Of a stretch of DNA of 42,122 nt, positions 24,674-33,738 are shown one piece after another. A program made the position numbers and the translations under genes. This DNA is from a virus, in IMG/VR virus record IMGVR_UViG_3300018481_000036, positions 1 to 42,122 of that record. One strand, written 5' to 3'. Positions within the stretch are counted from its first letter, which is position 1; each line of letters opens with the position of its first letter. Below the pieces are notes generated by a model that was given only the letters and a program-made list of their open reading frames with translations, did not search any database and was not told the DNA's origin.

Positions 24674-27600
24674 ATGGTTTCGCAAGTCAATCCGATTTAT
24701 CCGGTCTATGGTAATCCGACAACCATTACTGTAAGGCAAAACTTTGGCTTTACCAAGGCTGAGATTGAAGCATTACAAAACCTAGCTAACAATTCAGATC
24801 AAGGCCCATGGCTGCCGTTAGTTGGCGGTAATCTTTCCGGCCAAGTAAGAAGTACTATGGCTGGTGGCTCATCGTTTATTTATAACAGTGGTGCTGCGCC
24901 AACTATTGAATTCAATACTACTGGCGCGACTGCTGGTACAGGTGTAATACTAGGAAGACGTAATAGCATAACTCGTTGGGGTATCAATCTCGGAAATTCT
25001 GGTAGTGAATCCGCGAATCATTTCAGTATCGAAAACTTTAATGATGCTGGTGTATCGCAAGGCACACCGTTTATTATTAGCCGTTCTTCCGGTCAAGTAA
25101 TAATAAACAATAGCGCATCATTTGGTTCGCAGTTAGCGCCAAGTGTTACTGATCTATCCAAACACATTATGCTATACTCTAGCAACTTTGGCTTTAACGT
25201 TACCTCTGGTGCGTTGAATTATAATGTTCCTGGCGGATCAAATCATGTATTTTATATTGCCGGAGCAATCAAAGTTGCTGTTGGTAATACTGCAATAACA
25301 TCAGCCGTTGGACTTGATTTAGGATCGGCGGTTGCTGCTAGTCCAACTGATAATACTAGACACATTTCTTTGTATGGTGGAACGTATGGGCTTAATGTAA
25401 CTGGTAGTAGACTAAATATAAATGCTGGTTCTACTGCTAATATCGTTGATGTAATTGGCGGTGTAGATAAACTAACGGTAAACAATACTGCGGTAATTGC
25501 AACAGTTCCTATTACTTTGCCTGCTGATCCTACGGCCCCTTTACAATCATCAACGAAACAATACGTTGACAATCTTGTTACCAGATCAGGAGGACCGTGG
25601 CTACCGTTAGTTGGTGGTTCATTATCTGGTGGTCTAGGATTTGGCGGTGTGCTCGCGGCATCTAGTACTAATCTAACTCGTCACATTAGTTTGCATACTG
25701 ATGGTTATGGGTTTAATGTTACTACTGGACGATTGAATTTAGTTGGAATTGGAACTATTGCCGGCGTTGTTGGTGGCATAGATCGTTTCCTTTTGGATGC
25801 TGGTGAGGCTACTTTTGGCGCTAATACAGGCGCTTCATTCGTAACCGTAAATGGACCGTCTGGTGAGTATAGAGCAGTTATGTTTAAGACTGCTAGAGTT
25901 AATCGTTGGGGCTTGCTTATAAATCCTGCCAGCACAGAATCAACTGGAAATGCTGGTAGTAATTTGGAGTTGAATAGTTACGCGGATAATGGCGCTTTAG
26001 TTACTAATGTTTGGAGTGTCAATCGCGCTACCGGAATAACAACATATACCAATGGTATTAGTTTCGGAACCAATGTTGGCGCTACAGTTGTCGATACGTC
26101 TAAACATATTGTTTTGCATACCAATGGATATGGCTTTAGTGTTACTTCTGGACGATTGAATATTCTAGCTTCTACTGGCGCCGCTATTGTATCTAATATT
26201 GGCGGAACAGATAGACTTACTGTTTCTTTCACTGCTGTAACTTCTCAAATTCCTATTGTGCTTCCATCTGATCCTACTACTGCTCTACAAGCTGCAACAA
26301 AACAATACGTTGACGCTACCATTACGCGCGCGGGCGGGCCATTTCTGCCTTTGATTGGCGGAACAGTTACTGGCGCAACTACATTTAGTGCGGCCGGCAC
26401 TGCACTAACAGTAACAAATAATGCAACTGTTGGAGGAACATTAACCGCTGCGGTTGGAAGCGTAACAGGTGCATTGACTGCTGGTAGCGGAACAATTAAC
26501 GGCAATACAATAATAGCGGTGCATCCTACTGCTACCACCGCGCAACTTTATCTTAGGCCAGCATCATCTCCTGGCACTAACGGGATGGAGAGTAAACTAC
26601 GTTTTGGTGGAACGTTCGCTAGTGGAACTGATTACGGCCCCAGGTTCATTGCGTCTATCCGCGCCGGAATGGTTAGTGCTTGGGGAACTGAATACCTAGA
26701 CATTTGGACTGGCACTACTACAAACGATATTAGTTCGGATGTAAACCAAGCCCGCATTGCTCGTTTCCAGAACGCTGGTATAACATTTGATAAACAAGCA
26801 ACGTTCTCTGCTAATGTAATTGTTACGAACATCCGCGCGCCAGGAGCAACTAGTCTATCCTTGGGCAACGTAACGAGTGGTGAAGTATTACGATTGAATG
26901 ATTTGGCTGGCGCAAGAACATCGCGTGCCGATATTAGTTATTCTGCCGGATCTAATACTTGGTTTATTGGCGCTGCTGGAACTACAAGTAATCTATCTTT
27001 GATTACTCCTGGGCCTAGTGTTATACTTTTTAATAGTAACAGTGCAACTCAGTTTAGAGTTAATGGAGTTGCTTCTGCTGTTAATTACTTGCAAGTGTCA
27101 GGGTCAATAGTTGCTACCGCACCATTACTTGAAGCTCTTGGTTCCGATACTAACATCGGAATTAGATTGACGCCGAAAGGAACTGGCAATGTTGTCGTTA
27201 CCAATAATACTATATCGGTAGCGCGCGATCCTACATCTAATCTAGAACTAGCAACGAAACAATATGTAGACTTCAACATTGATACGTCTGGAGGACAATT
27301 CCTTCCGCTAACTGGTGGAACGTTACTTGGTATGCTGGAACTACCAGCAACCGTTCCGACCCTAGGCACCCATGCAACTAACAAGACGTATGTAGATACT
27401 AAGGCTGGGAACTATCTGCCATTGACTGGCGGAACAATTACTGGTGGTTTGACAGTAACAGGTAATCTAGTAACTAACGGATTGGTATTCTTCAATGGTG
27501 GTAATGTTCAGATAAAGACAACAACCAATACTAGAATTAGTCTGTTTGCTACTGCCGCGCCGACTGATGCCAAGACTGTTGATATGTTCTTGGATGGCGG

Positions 27601-28900
27601 CGGCAACTTCAATATGCAGTTTGTTAACGATGCATTCAATTCTGGCACTGGTTTCTTTGGAGTAACAAGAAGCGGACAGGCTACTACAGGATTGACTCTT
27701 ACTGCGCCAGTTATTGGTTTGAATGGCAGCGTTAATACTGGTTTCCTTTATCCATCAGGAGCTACAGTCACCACTGGCTTTGCTATCTATGCTGATGCTA
27801 CCTATCGTTACATTCGATTTACAACTGATGGTTGGCGGTTGTTGTTCAATGCTAGTACTGGCAATCTAACGTTTGATAATCCAGCCGGCACTAACATGCA
27901 CGTCTTTTATGGTAATGGTGATCTATGGGCGCGCGGCAGTATTACTGCTAACCTAGATATTGTTGGTGTTCGTAACATTTCTACTAACGGCGCAATATAT
28001 CCTTCCAATGCACTGTTGAGTGGTGGCTTTGCGCTCTATGCGGATGCATCTGATATCAATATTCGTTTCACTTTAGACAATTGGAGATTGTTCTTTCAAC
28101 GTAGCACTGGACTATTAGGCTATTGGAACTCTGCGGGACAGATACTTTGGCAATGCGATCCTACTGGTAACATGTGGGCTAAGGCTTCCATTTCATGTGC
28201 AGTTAATCTTCACGCAGATAACAATGTTACTGGTGTTGGTCGTGTGCAAGGCAACAACGGCATTATGTCTGGCAATGGTTGTTTCTATGTTGCCTATAAT
28301 GATGCGTATCGTTTACAGCGTCAGTCTGATGGTGCTTGGATATTTTATGAAAATGAGCAATGGAACGCTGCTATCCGCGCCAGTGGTAGTTTTGAAGCGA
28401 GATTGAATCTACATTGTCAAGGTGTAGGAGTCATCTACGGTAACATTGGCTCTAACGGATTTAATAACCGTTGGACTGGCGCTAATCTATATATACGGGT
28501 AGACAATGCAGTAGAGATTGGCGTGCAACCGCTCTCTGATATCCGAGTAAAGTCTGAAGTCGCACCATCTACTTTCGACTGTCTCGCAGCAGTAATGGCT
28601 ACGCCACTATTCCAGTTCAAGTATCGGCAAGCTCAACAACCGGCGCGACTATTTGATTCTGAGGATGTTGGTGAACTAATACCAGTTGGATTTGTTGCTC
28701 AGACACAACATGAAATCTGGCCGAGTAGTGTAGTAAAAGGCGATGATGAAGTTGGCAAAGGTGTTGTTGGTGCCACGCAACTTTGGAGTATGAACCATAA
28801 TACTTTGTGTGCTGCTTTGGTAGGTTCTATACAGCAACAACAAGCAATGATTGATAAGCTAGTTGCTCGCATTGAGCAGTTAGAAGCAACTATCCACTAG
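24674..28900 (+). CDS. Long tail fibre with C-terminal S74 chaperone
   Basis: A 1408-residue fibre. It has at least five blocks with TKQYVD or NKTYVD followed by a LPLxGGxxxG repeat (near residues 45, 295-315, 540-560, 860-885 and 905-925), the collar pattern of trimeric phage fibres. The last 121 residues are an intramolecular chaperone (S74): SDIRVKSE at 1288-1295 supplies the likely catalytic Ser1288 and Lys1293, and the autocleavage site precedes the Ser. A final coiled coil is IDKLVARIEQLEATIH. Long Thr/Ser/Gly-rich beta repeats lie between. Confidence 0.85.
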   Translation: MVSQVNPIYPVYGNPTTITVRQNFGFTKAEIEALQNLANNSDQGPWLPLVGGNLSGQVRSTMAGGSSFIYNSGAAPTIEFNTTGATAGTGVILGRRNSITRWGINLGNSGSESANHFSIENFNDAGVSQGTPFIISRSSGQVIINNSASFGSQLAPSVTDLSKHIMLYSSNFGFNVTSGALNYNVPGGSNHVFYIAGAIKVAVGNTAITSAVGLDLGSAVAASPTDNTRHISLYGGTYGLNVTGSRLNINAGSTANIVDVIGGVDKLTVNNTAVIATVPITLPADPTAPLQSSTKQYVDNLVTRSGGPWLPLVGGSLSGGLGFGGVLAASSTNLTRHISLHTDGYGFNVTTGRLNLVGIGTIAGVVGGIDRFLLDAGEATFGANTGASFVTVNGPSGEYRAVMFKTARVNRWGLLINPASTESTGNAGSNLELNSYADNGALVTNVWSVNRATGITTYTNGISFGTNVGATVVDTSKHIVLHTNGYGFSVTSGRLNILASTGAAIVSNIGGTDRLTVSFTAVTSQIPIVLPSDPTTALQAATKQYVDATITRAGGPFLPLIGGTVTGATTFSAAGTALTVTNNATVGGTLTAAVGSVTGALTAGSGTINGNTIIAVHPTATTAQLYLRPASSPGTNGMESKLRFGGTFASGTDYGPRFIASIRAGMVSAWGTEYLDIWTGTTTNDISSDVNQARIARFQNAGITFDKQATFSANVIVTNIRAPGATSLSLGNVTSGEVLRLNDLAGARTSRADISYSAGSNTWFIGAAGTTSNLSLITPGPSVILFNSNSATQFRVNGVASAVNYLQVSGSIVATAPLLEALGSDTNIGIRLTPKGTGNVVVTNNTISVARDPTSNLELATKQYVDFNIDTSGGQFLPLTGGTLLGMLELPATVPTLGTHATNKTYVDTKAGNYLPLTGGTITGGLTVTGNLVTNGLVFFNGGNVQIKTTTNTRISLFATAAPTDAKTVDMFLDGGGNFNMQFVNDAFNSGTGFFGVTRSGQATTGLTLTAPVIGLNGSVNTGFLYPSGATVTTGFAIYADATYRYIRFTTDGWRLLFNASTGNLTFDNPAGTNMHVFYGNGDLWARGSITANLDIVGVRNISTNGAIYPSNALLSGGFALYADASDINIRFTLDNWRLFFQRSTGLLGYWNSAGQILWQCDPTGNMWAKASISCAVNLHADNNVTGVGRVQGNNGIMSGNGCFYVAYNDAYRLQRQSDGAWIFYENEQWNAAIRASGSFEARLNLHCQGVGVIYGNIGSNGFNNRWTGANLYIRVDNAVEIGVQPLSDIRVKSEVAPSTFDCLAAVMATPLFQFKYRQAQQPARLFDSEDVGELIPVGFVAQTQHEIWPSSVVKGDDEVGKGVVGATQLWSMNHNTLCAALVGSIQQQQAMIDKLVARIEQLEATIH

Positions 28901-28908
28901 GAGTTAGC

Positions 28909-29139
28909 ATGAGTCAGCAGATGAACGGTTCCGGTATTGATCGTGATACTATTTGCACGGTTAAGTTGAAGGCGGAACAATGGGAACAAGTATTAAATTC
29001 TCTAGGTAAAATGCCATATGAAATGGCCGCGCCACTAATTCAAGCAATCGTTCCGCAAGTAATGCAACAAGCTAACAATCCCACTCCTGGCGGCCAGGAG
29101 CAACAGGCTGAACATATCCCGAGTAGGGAGGTTAATTAA
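28909..29139 (+). CDS. Small protein between fibre genes, unknown
   Basis: A 76-residue protein with a helical core (LKAEQWEQVLNSLGKMPYEMAAPLIQAIV) and a Gln/Pro-rich, probably flexible tail. GGAG precedes its ATG. It may be a fibre assembly factor by position. Its end holds the paired octamers at 29084-29100. Confidence 0.55.
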   Translation: MSQQMNGSGIDRDTICTVKLKAEQWEQVLNSLGKMPYEMAAPLIQAIVPQVMQQANNPTPGGQEQQAEHIPSREVN

Positions 29140-30200
29140 TGTCATCATGGTTTGATCGTTTCGTAAAGACTTGGGCTAACACTGGTGTATCTACTGATCC
29201 TAGTGATGCGCAAGCTAACGCAGGATTTTCGTTTCTTGGAGCGGCACCACCATCCGTTGAATTATTCAATGCGATGTTTAAGTGGAACGATCAGAAAGAT
29301 ACTTACTTATATAATCAAATGGCGAGCGTCTTTGCTTGGGGTGGCCAGACTGCCAGTGAAACTAATCCCAATACATTACGCGATGCTATTATTGCCAAGC
29401 AACGTATTGTGTTGACTGCTGATACTATCCTCTATGTTGATGTAGCTGGTAACGATACCACGGGCAACGGCTCAATTGGCAATCCGTGGAGGACTATTCA
29501 GTACGCTTATAATTATGTTCTCAATTGGCTGGATCTTGCTAATCACTGGGTGGTTATACAACTTAAGTCTCCTGGCGTATATGCAGCTTGTGATTTTCAA
29601 GTTGCCATTGGTAACGGCGCAATACATCTAACTGGCGATAAGTTGAATCCGAAATTATATATCATTCGCAACGTTAATGGTGCGGCAGTTGGTGTGCAGC
29701 AAGGTGTTGTATTGCATTTGTCTGGGATAGCGATTGAAGCGACTGGACTATCTGCGCCGCAGATTGGTGATCCTGGCGGTTGGGGACTTATTGTAGTGCG
29801 TGCGGGTCTTTGTTTCATTGATGCCGTGGCATTTGGCAACTGCACCCTTAGCCAAATGATAGCTGCTGAAGGTGGTGTGATTTGGCCAATGAAAAAGAAC
29901 GCCACTATTATTGTATATGGTAATCCATTAACGGCTGGTCATGCAGTAGCCCACAGCCAAAACGCTGGCAATGTGGTGTTAGTTAGTATGGTGGCTACGT
30001 TTGAAGGCGCTAGAGCAGGTGTATTTGTTACTGCAACTGTTGCTGGTGTTGTGCAGTGCTATGACTTTACTTATACTGGAAACATAACGGGTAAGAAATG
30101 GACTATTTGGGCGAATGGTGTGCTTAATGGCGGTGGACAATCAGCGTCATTGCCAGGAACCCTTGCTGGAGAGATTTCAACTGGTGGACAAGTAATCTAG
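29139..30200 (+). CDS. Tailspike-like beta-helix protein
   Basis: A 353-residue protein. The first 80 residues look like an adaptor. ILYVDVAGNDTTGNGSIGNPWRTIQYA (near 98-125) is the typical entry into a right-handed parallel beta-helix of tailspikes, followed by Val/Gly-rich beta repeats. No clear catalytic triad. It may bind or cleave surface polysaccharide. Confidence 0.7.
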   Translation: MSSWFDRFVKTWANTGVSTDPSDAQANAGFSFLGAAPPSVELFNAMFKWNDQKDTYLYNQMASVFAWGGQTASETNPNTLRDAIIAKQRIVLTADTILYVDVAGNDTTGNGSIGNPWRTIQYAYNYVLNWLDLANHWVVIQLKSPGVYAACDFQVAIGNGAIHLTGDKLNPKLYIIRNVNGAAVGVQQGVVLHLSGIAIEATGLSAPQIGDPGGWGLIVVRAGLCFIDAVAFGNCTLSQMIAAEGGVIWPMKKNATIIVYGNPLTAGHAVAHSQNAGNVVLVSMVATFEGARAGVFVTATVAGVVQCYDFTYTGNITGKKWTIWANGVLNGGGQSASLPGTLAGEISTGGQVI

Positions 30201-30207
30201 GAGACTT

Positions 30208-30414
30208 ATGATGTCTGACAATAGCGACGATATCAATCAGCGCCCACCAGTATTAACTGGTGAATGGTTCCCTGATATTACTAGACTAGAACGGTTGCGA
30301 ATGAAAGCTGATATTGCATTGGGTAGAATACCAGCGCCGGAAGGTTGGGTAGATGAACCGGAAATAGAGTTGCCGATTAGACCTGTATCCGGATTTACTG
30401 TTGTCGATGAGTGA
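30208..30414 (+). CDS. Small protein, unknown
   Basis: A 68-residue acidic protein (DNSDDINQRPP, ITRLERLRMKADIALGR, PEIELPIRP). No membrane segment. It lies between the tailspike and a small membrane protein, and its end overlaps the latter. ATG ATG double start; the ribosome binding site is GGAG. Confidence 0.6.
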   Translation: MMSDNSDDINQRPPVLTGEWFPDITRLERLRMKADIALGRIPAPEGWVDEPEIELPIRPVSGFTVVDE

Positions 30415-30619
30415 CAAACCACCACTCATTAATGGTAATGGTAACACTATCATTAAGCTTGGTAGTTCTATTGTTAATGCACTAACACCACAGTATTTGG
30501 CGTTGATTATTGTTAATGTCGTTTCTTTGTTCTTACTCTATTGGTTCGTTGATGCTAGAGCAAAATATACGGTGGACCTTATTAACAAGTTGTTAGCGCA
30601 ATGTTTGCAAAACAAATAG
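30407..30619 (+). CDS. Small single-span membrane protein, holin-like candidate
   Basis: A 70-residue protein. Residues 1-24 are polar, YLALIIVNVVSLFLLYWFV is a membrane segment, and a charged C-terminal helix follows. ATG at 30407 is preferred to TTG at 30401. Size, topology and place among virion-fibre genes allow a holin or lysis role, but no lysin gene is next to it, so this is tentative. Confidence 0.55.
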   Translation: MSDKPPLINGNGNTIIKLGSSIVNALTPQYLALIIVNVVSLFLLYWFVDARAKYTVDLINKLLAQCLQNK

Positions 30620-30628
30620 GAGAATGTC

Positions 30629-30964
30629 ATGCCTGCAACGTTTAATACTACCATTCCATTTACCATCGAAGTAGCAGTAACAGTCAATGATACTGTTACA
30701 CTATACTTCAATGGTGATCCAGATGGACCGATCAATATGACTGCGGTGCCCACTGACAATAGTGGCACAGTCGTTGCTAATATTACTGCGATTACTGCTA
30801 CTGGCACGCCGTATACCCATCCAATTACCATGACTGGCACCGATGCTAATAAATTCTCACTAACTAACGGCGGTGTGCCACCATGTAATTTGGTTATTGG
30901 TGCTACTGATCTAACCGAAGGCGTGCATACAGGTTCACTAACATTTAAGGCACCGAAGCCATGA
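30629..30964 (+). CDS. Small beta-sandwich (Ig-like) protein
   Basis: A 111-residue Thr/Val-rich protein (AVTVNDTVTLYFNGDPDG, TGTDANKFSLTNGG, GVHTGSLTFKAP) with the alternating pattern of an Ig-like domain used as phage surface decoration or carbohydrate binder. It overlaps the next gene as ATGA, suggesting they act together. Confidence 0.6.
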   Translation: MPATFNTTIPFTIEVAVTVNDTVTLYFNGDPDGPINMTAVPTDNSGTVVANITAITATGTPYTHPITMTGTDANKFSLTNGGVPPCNLVIGATDLTEGVHTGSLTFKAPKP

Positions 30965-32760
30965 GCGATACTATCATTGAATATAACATTGCAGTAACAG
31001 CAACTGAACCCCTCCCGCCAGGAGAAGTGCAAGCAACAGTAACGATTGGTGATGTAAGTTTTGTATTTAATCCGGAGGATGGCGCACAACTAGAAAGTTA
31101 TTGTGATCCAGCAGGTAAATTTGAACAAGCCAATGTATTGTGTCTGGTTTCATCTGCGCCAAATGCTCGGGTTTATTATCGTCCCGATATTATGAGTGAT
31201 CGCGAAGAATGGGTATTTGAATTTGGCGATCCATGGAATCAACTAGCTACAAATCTAGGCGCATATACAGTAAAGATTAAAAAGCGTGATGGTAGTGAAG
31301 TAATACTACAAGTACCAGAACACTTCCATTTGTCACGTTGGCGTTGGCAATCTGAAGTAAGGCCAGTGCGTAAGACGGTAGAAGAACTAATTCAAGCGAA
31401 ATTGGTGCCGCATTATGATGGTTCGGTATTGTCGCGGTATGCCAATGATTACAACCCCAAAACCTATGCTATCATGCGTCTAGCTGGTATCTATCCTAAC
31501 CAAGCTACCACTGGCGAACGAGCCGATATTGGTATCGTTACTGGTTGGCAATCAGATTATCTCTGTGTTGGTAGTAACCTACAAACGATACTAGATCAAG
31601 CTGAAGCTGGCGGCACACTAAATTGGCATGTGCGAGATCGGACTGGTATCGCACCAATGGATTTATTTGTGTATCCCAAAGCTACTATGTATTCATCTGG
31701 TAATGGTGCTGATCCTTACATCAAGCGAACCAGTTGTACTGTAGATGGAATGAAGATGGCTTACGATACTGGACATTCACCAGCCCAAGCCTATCTGCCG
31801 TTTCTACTAACAGGCGATCCGTATTACTTGGAAGAAGTACAATTCCAAGCAAACATGGATTTCTTGATGGACCCACCACAATCAAGGTATCGGAAGGTAG
31901 GTCGTTACTTAGCGTGGTCGATGCGTAACACGTTATATGCATTGGCAGCAACTCCTGAAAACGTTCCGGATTGGTTGTTACCGAAAAGTTATTGGCAAGA
32001 TCATCTAGATGGTTATCTCATTTGGGTGCAAGAAAAAATGGCATCGGGCGATCCGTTACATTTGATTGCGTCTGGTGGTTCGCAAGGTTCTCCTGGCATA
32101 CCCTCTGGTAGTTACTTTCCTGCATGGCAGGAAGATTTCTTGACTGCAATGTTTGCTATTGCAGTAAGAATGGGTAATGAAGATTGGATGGATGCGCTAA
32201 TCTGGAAACTAGATTGTACAGTTAATCGTGTTCACGCGGAATATTGGCCGTGGCCAAATCCAACATTGTATAATGCATTGTTCTGTTATGCTGCGACATT
32301 AGCGGAAGATTGTTCTGCTCAAGATATTACTATCGTTGTCGATCCTTGGCACAAACAACCTTGGCCTGATCCGCCATTTGAAATGAAGCTACAGGATGAA
32401 ATTACAACTGTTACTGGAATGAGCGGTAACATCTGGACACTAACTAGAACTAAACCAGTTGCCCATGTTGTTGGTCATCGGATACTTGGGCCAAAGTTTA
32501 AGTCATGGCAAGAATGTGCAGCGCGTAATGTTGCGGCAATTCCAGAGAAATTCCCTACTATGCCTGATGATCCAGAGGCATTGTATACTGCTGAACCTGG
32601 GACAGTTACTTACAATGCTTATACTCGCGGTGCATTAGCATTAGCAGTTGGAGAAAACATTCCGGCCGCAACTGAACCGTATAATTGGTTGCATGGTGAA
32701 TTTCTCGACTCGATATCAACACAATGGAAAGTAGAGCGTAAGTGGGCAATCGTTCCGTAA
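30961..32760 (+). CDS. Putative (alpha/alpha)-toroid carbohydrate-active virion protein
   Basis: A 599-residue protein. The first 120 residues are beta-rich. The rest has long repeated aromatic/acidic helical hairpins (DGMKMAYDTGHSPAQAYLP, YYLEEVQFQANMDFLMD, RYLAWSMRNTLYALA, AWQEDFLTAMFAIAVRMGN), resembling six-hairpin polysaccharide lyases or glycosidases. It would suit a depolymerase against the exopolysaccharide of a PEP-CTERM host. No catalytic residues can be named with confidence. Confidence 0.5.
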   Translation: MSDTIIEYNIAVTATEPLPPGEVQATVTIGDVSFVFNPEDGAQLESYCDPAGKFEQANVLCLVSSAPNARVYYRPDIMSDREEWVFEFGDPWNQLATNLGAYTVKIKKRDGSEVILQVPEHFHLSRWRWQSEVRPVRKTVEELIQAKLVPHYDGSVLSRYANDYNPKTYAIMRLAGIYPNQATTGERADIGIVTGWQSDYLCVGSNLQTILDQAEAGGTLNWHVRDRTGIAPMDLFVYPKATMYSSGNGADPYIKRTSCTVDGMKMAYDTGHSPAQAYLPFLLTGDPYYLEEVQFQANMDFLMDPPQSRYRKVGRYLAWSMRNTLYALAATPENVPDWLLPKSYWQDHLDGYLIWVQEKMASGDPLHLIASGGSQGSPGIPSGSYFPAWQEDFLTAMFAIAVRMGNEDWMDALIWKLDCTVNRVHAEYWPWPNPTLYNALFCYAATLAEDCSAQDITIVVDPWHKQPWPDPPFEMKLQDEITTVTGMSGNIWTLTRTKPVAHVVGHRILGPKFKSWQECAARNVAAIPEKFPTMPDDPEALYTAEPGTVTYNAYTRGALALAVGENIPAATEPYNWLHGEFLDSISTQWKVERKWAIVP

Positions 32761-32774
32761 GGAGATTACCAAAA

Positions 32775-32888
32775 ATGTCTTGCGGAACATGTGCGAAAAT
32801 TCGTGCTGGCTTCATAAGAATCATTTCGATTCCGACATATGTATACAAGCCGGTTATTAGACCACCTAAGCCAAAGGAGGCTAAGTAA
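32775..32888 (+). CDS. Short Cys/basic protein
   Basis: A 37-residue frame, MSCGTCAKIRAGF at the start and RPPKPKEAK at the end. GGAG lies upstream (32761-32764) with a good distance. It ends TAATG overlapping the next gene. The CxxC pair at residues 3-6 may bind a metal. Too short for routine gene callers. Function unknown. Confidence 0.6.
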   Translation: MSCGTCAKIRAGFIRIISIPTYVYKPVIRPPKPKEAK

Positions 32889-33088
32889 TGGGTCGCCGAG
32901 AAGATGCAGTGTTAGAGAATGATACTAGAATAGTCAGACTCAGTTTGACTAAAGAACAAATGAAACTACTGATTGACTATGCAGTGCGTAACGGTTTTGA
33001 ACGTAAAAACGCCACGCATAGTTGGGATGTGCAAGCCCAAAATGCCGCTGTTAAATGGGCTGTCATGTCTCGATTAGGCTTTGATTAA
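32888..33088 (+). CDS. Small protein, unknown
   Basis: A 66-residue protein, last on the + strand. Helical and charged (TRIVRLSLTKEQMKLLIDYAVRNG). GGAGG lies 10 nt upstream. It converges with the methyltransferase gene and overlaps its stop. It resembles small phage regulators but cannot be assigned. Confidence 0.65.
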   Translation: MGRREDAVLENDTRIVRLSLTKEQMKLLIDYAVRNGFERKNATHSWDVQAQNAAVKWAVMSRLGFD

Positions 33089-33663
33089 AGCCTACGAAAA
33101 ATAGTAATGACTCTGAAACGATGATTGGTAGATTTAACCATGCCAATCACTGCTTCTATGTCCCATTCATCTTTGCGATACATTGGTAATACTTGATCTA
33201 ACCAGACTACATGCGCGTTAGGATACAATCCATATAATGAATGAATTACTTTGTTACGTTTAATCATGGTAGTGCCGTAACGTTCTGCATCATCATTACT
33301 ATATGGTGGATCAGCTAACACTAAATCATATTGTTCTAGTGGAACATTCTTTAATGTCTGTGCGTCATCGACATAGGTAGGATTTAAGCCAGCTTGAATA
33401 TCAACTGTATCGCCAGGGAATTGATCTAATTCTACATGGCCAGAGAACAAATGGAGAATTCGTTTCTTATCAGGGAATAATGCTTTGATGCGGCGTAAAT
33501 ATGTTGGCGGATAACCACCATAATAATCCGATGCTACTCGGTAATTGTTACCCATAATCCAAGTGCCAACTACTCTACCATCATCGGCAATGAATAAACT
33601 AGCAGGGAAACCTGATACTTTTGCGTAATTGTTAATACGATCTTGCCATGTTAGTTCAGTCAT
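33085..33663 (-). CDS. Small DNA methyltransferase with DPPY motif
   Basis: A 192-residue protein with DPPYSN at 118-123, the catalytic motif IV of N6-adenine or N4-cytosine methyltransferases, and LHLFSG at 70-75 as a motif I-like region. It is short and has little space for a target recognition domain. Phages use such enzymes to protect DNA. Ribosome binding site GGAG precedes ATG 33663. Downstream of the repeat array on the same strand; a direct relation is not shown. Confidence 0.72.
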   Translation of the reverse strand: MTELTWQDRINNYAKVSGFPASLFIADDGRVVGTWIMGNNYRVASDYYGGYPPTYLRRIKALFPDKKRILHLFSGHVELDQFPGDTVDIQAGLNPTYVDDAQTLKNVPLEQYDLVLADPPYSNDDAERYGTTMIKRNKVIHSLYGLYPNAHVVWLDQVLPMYRKDEWDIEAVIGMVKSTNHRFRVITIFRRL

Positions 33664-33674
33664 ACTAACTCCTT

Positions 33675-33713
33675 AAAAACACTCCTGGCGTGATGGATGC
33701 CCCGCCAGGAGTG
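33675..33713. terminator. Hairpin terminator made from two octamers
   Basis: AACACTCCTGGCG at about 33678-33690 and CGCCAGGAGTGTT at 33703-33715 form a perfect 13-bp stem with a 12-nt loop. A-rich sequence precedes it on the methyltransferase side. On the - strand this makes AAAAAC downstream a T-type run. It isolates the array from the methyltransferase gene. Confidence 0.65.
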
Positions 33714-33738
33714 TTAGTTGTTATTCAAGTTTTTAGTC

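Noticed and set aside
26245-26538. Long - strand frames opposite the fibre gene
   Set aside because: They are shadows of Thr/Ala/Gly-rich fibre codons without start signals.
30538-31089. A 183-codon - strand frame
   Set aside because: It overlaps three supported + strand genes and has no operon context.
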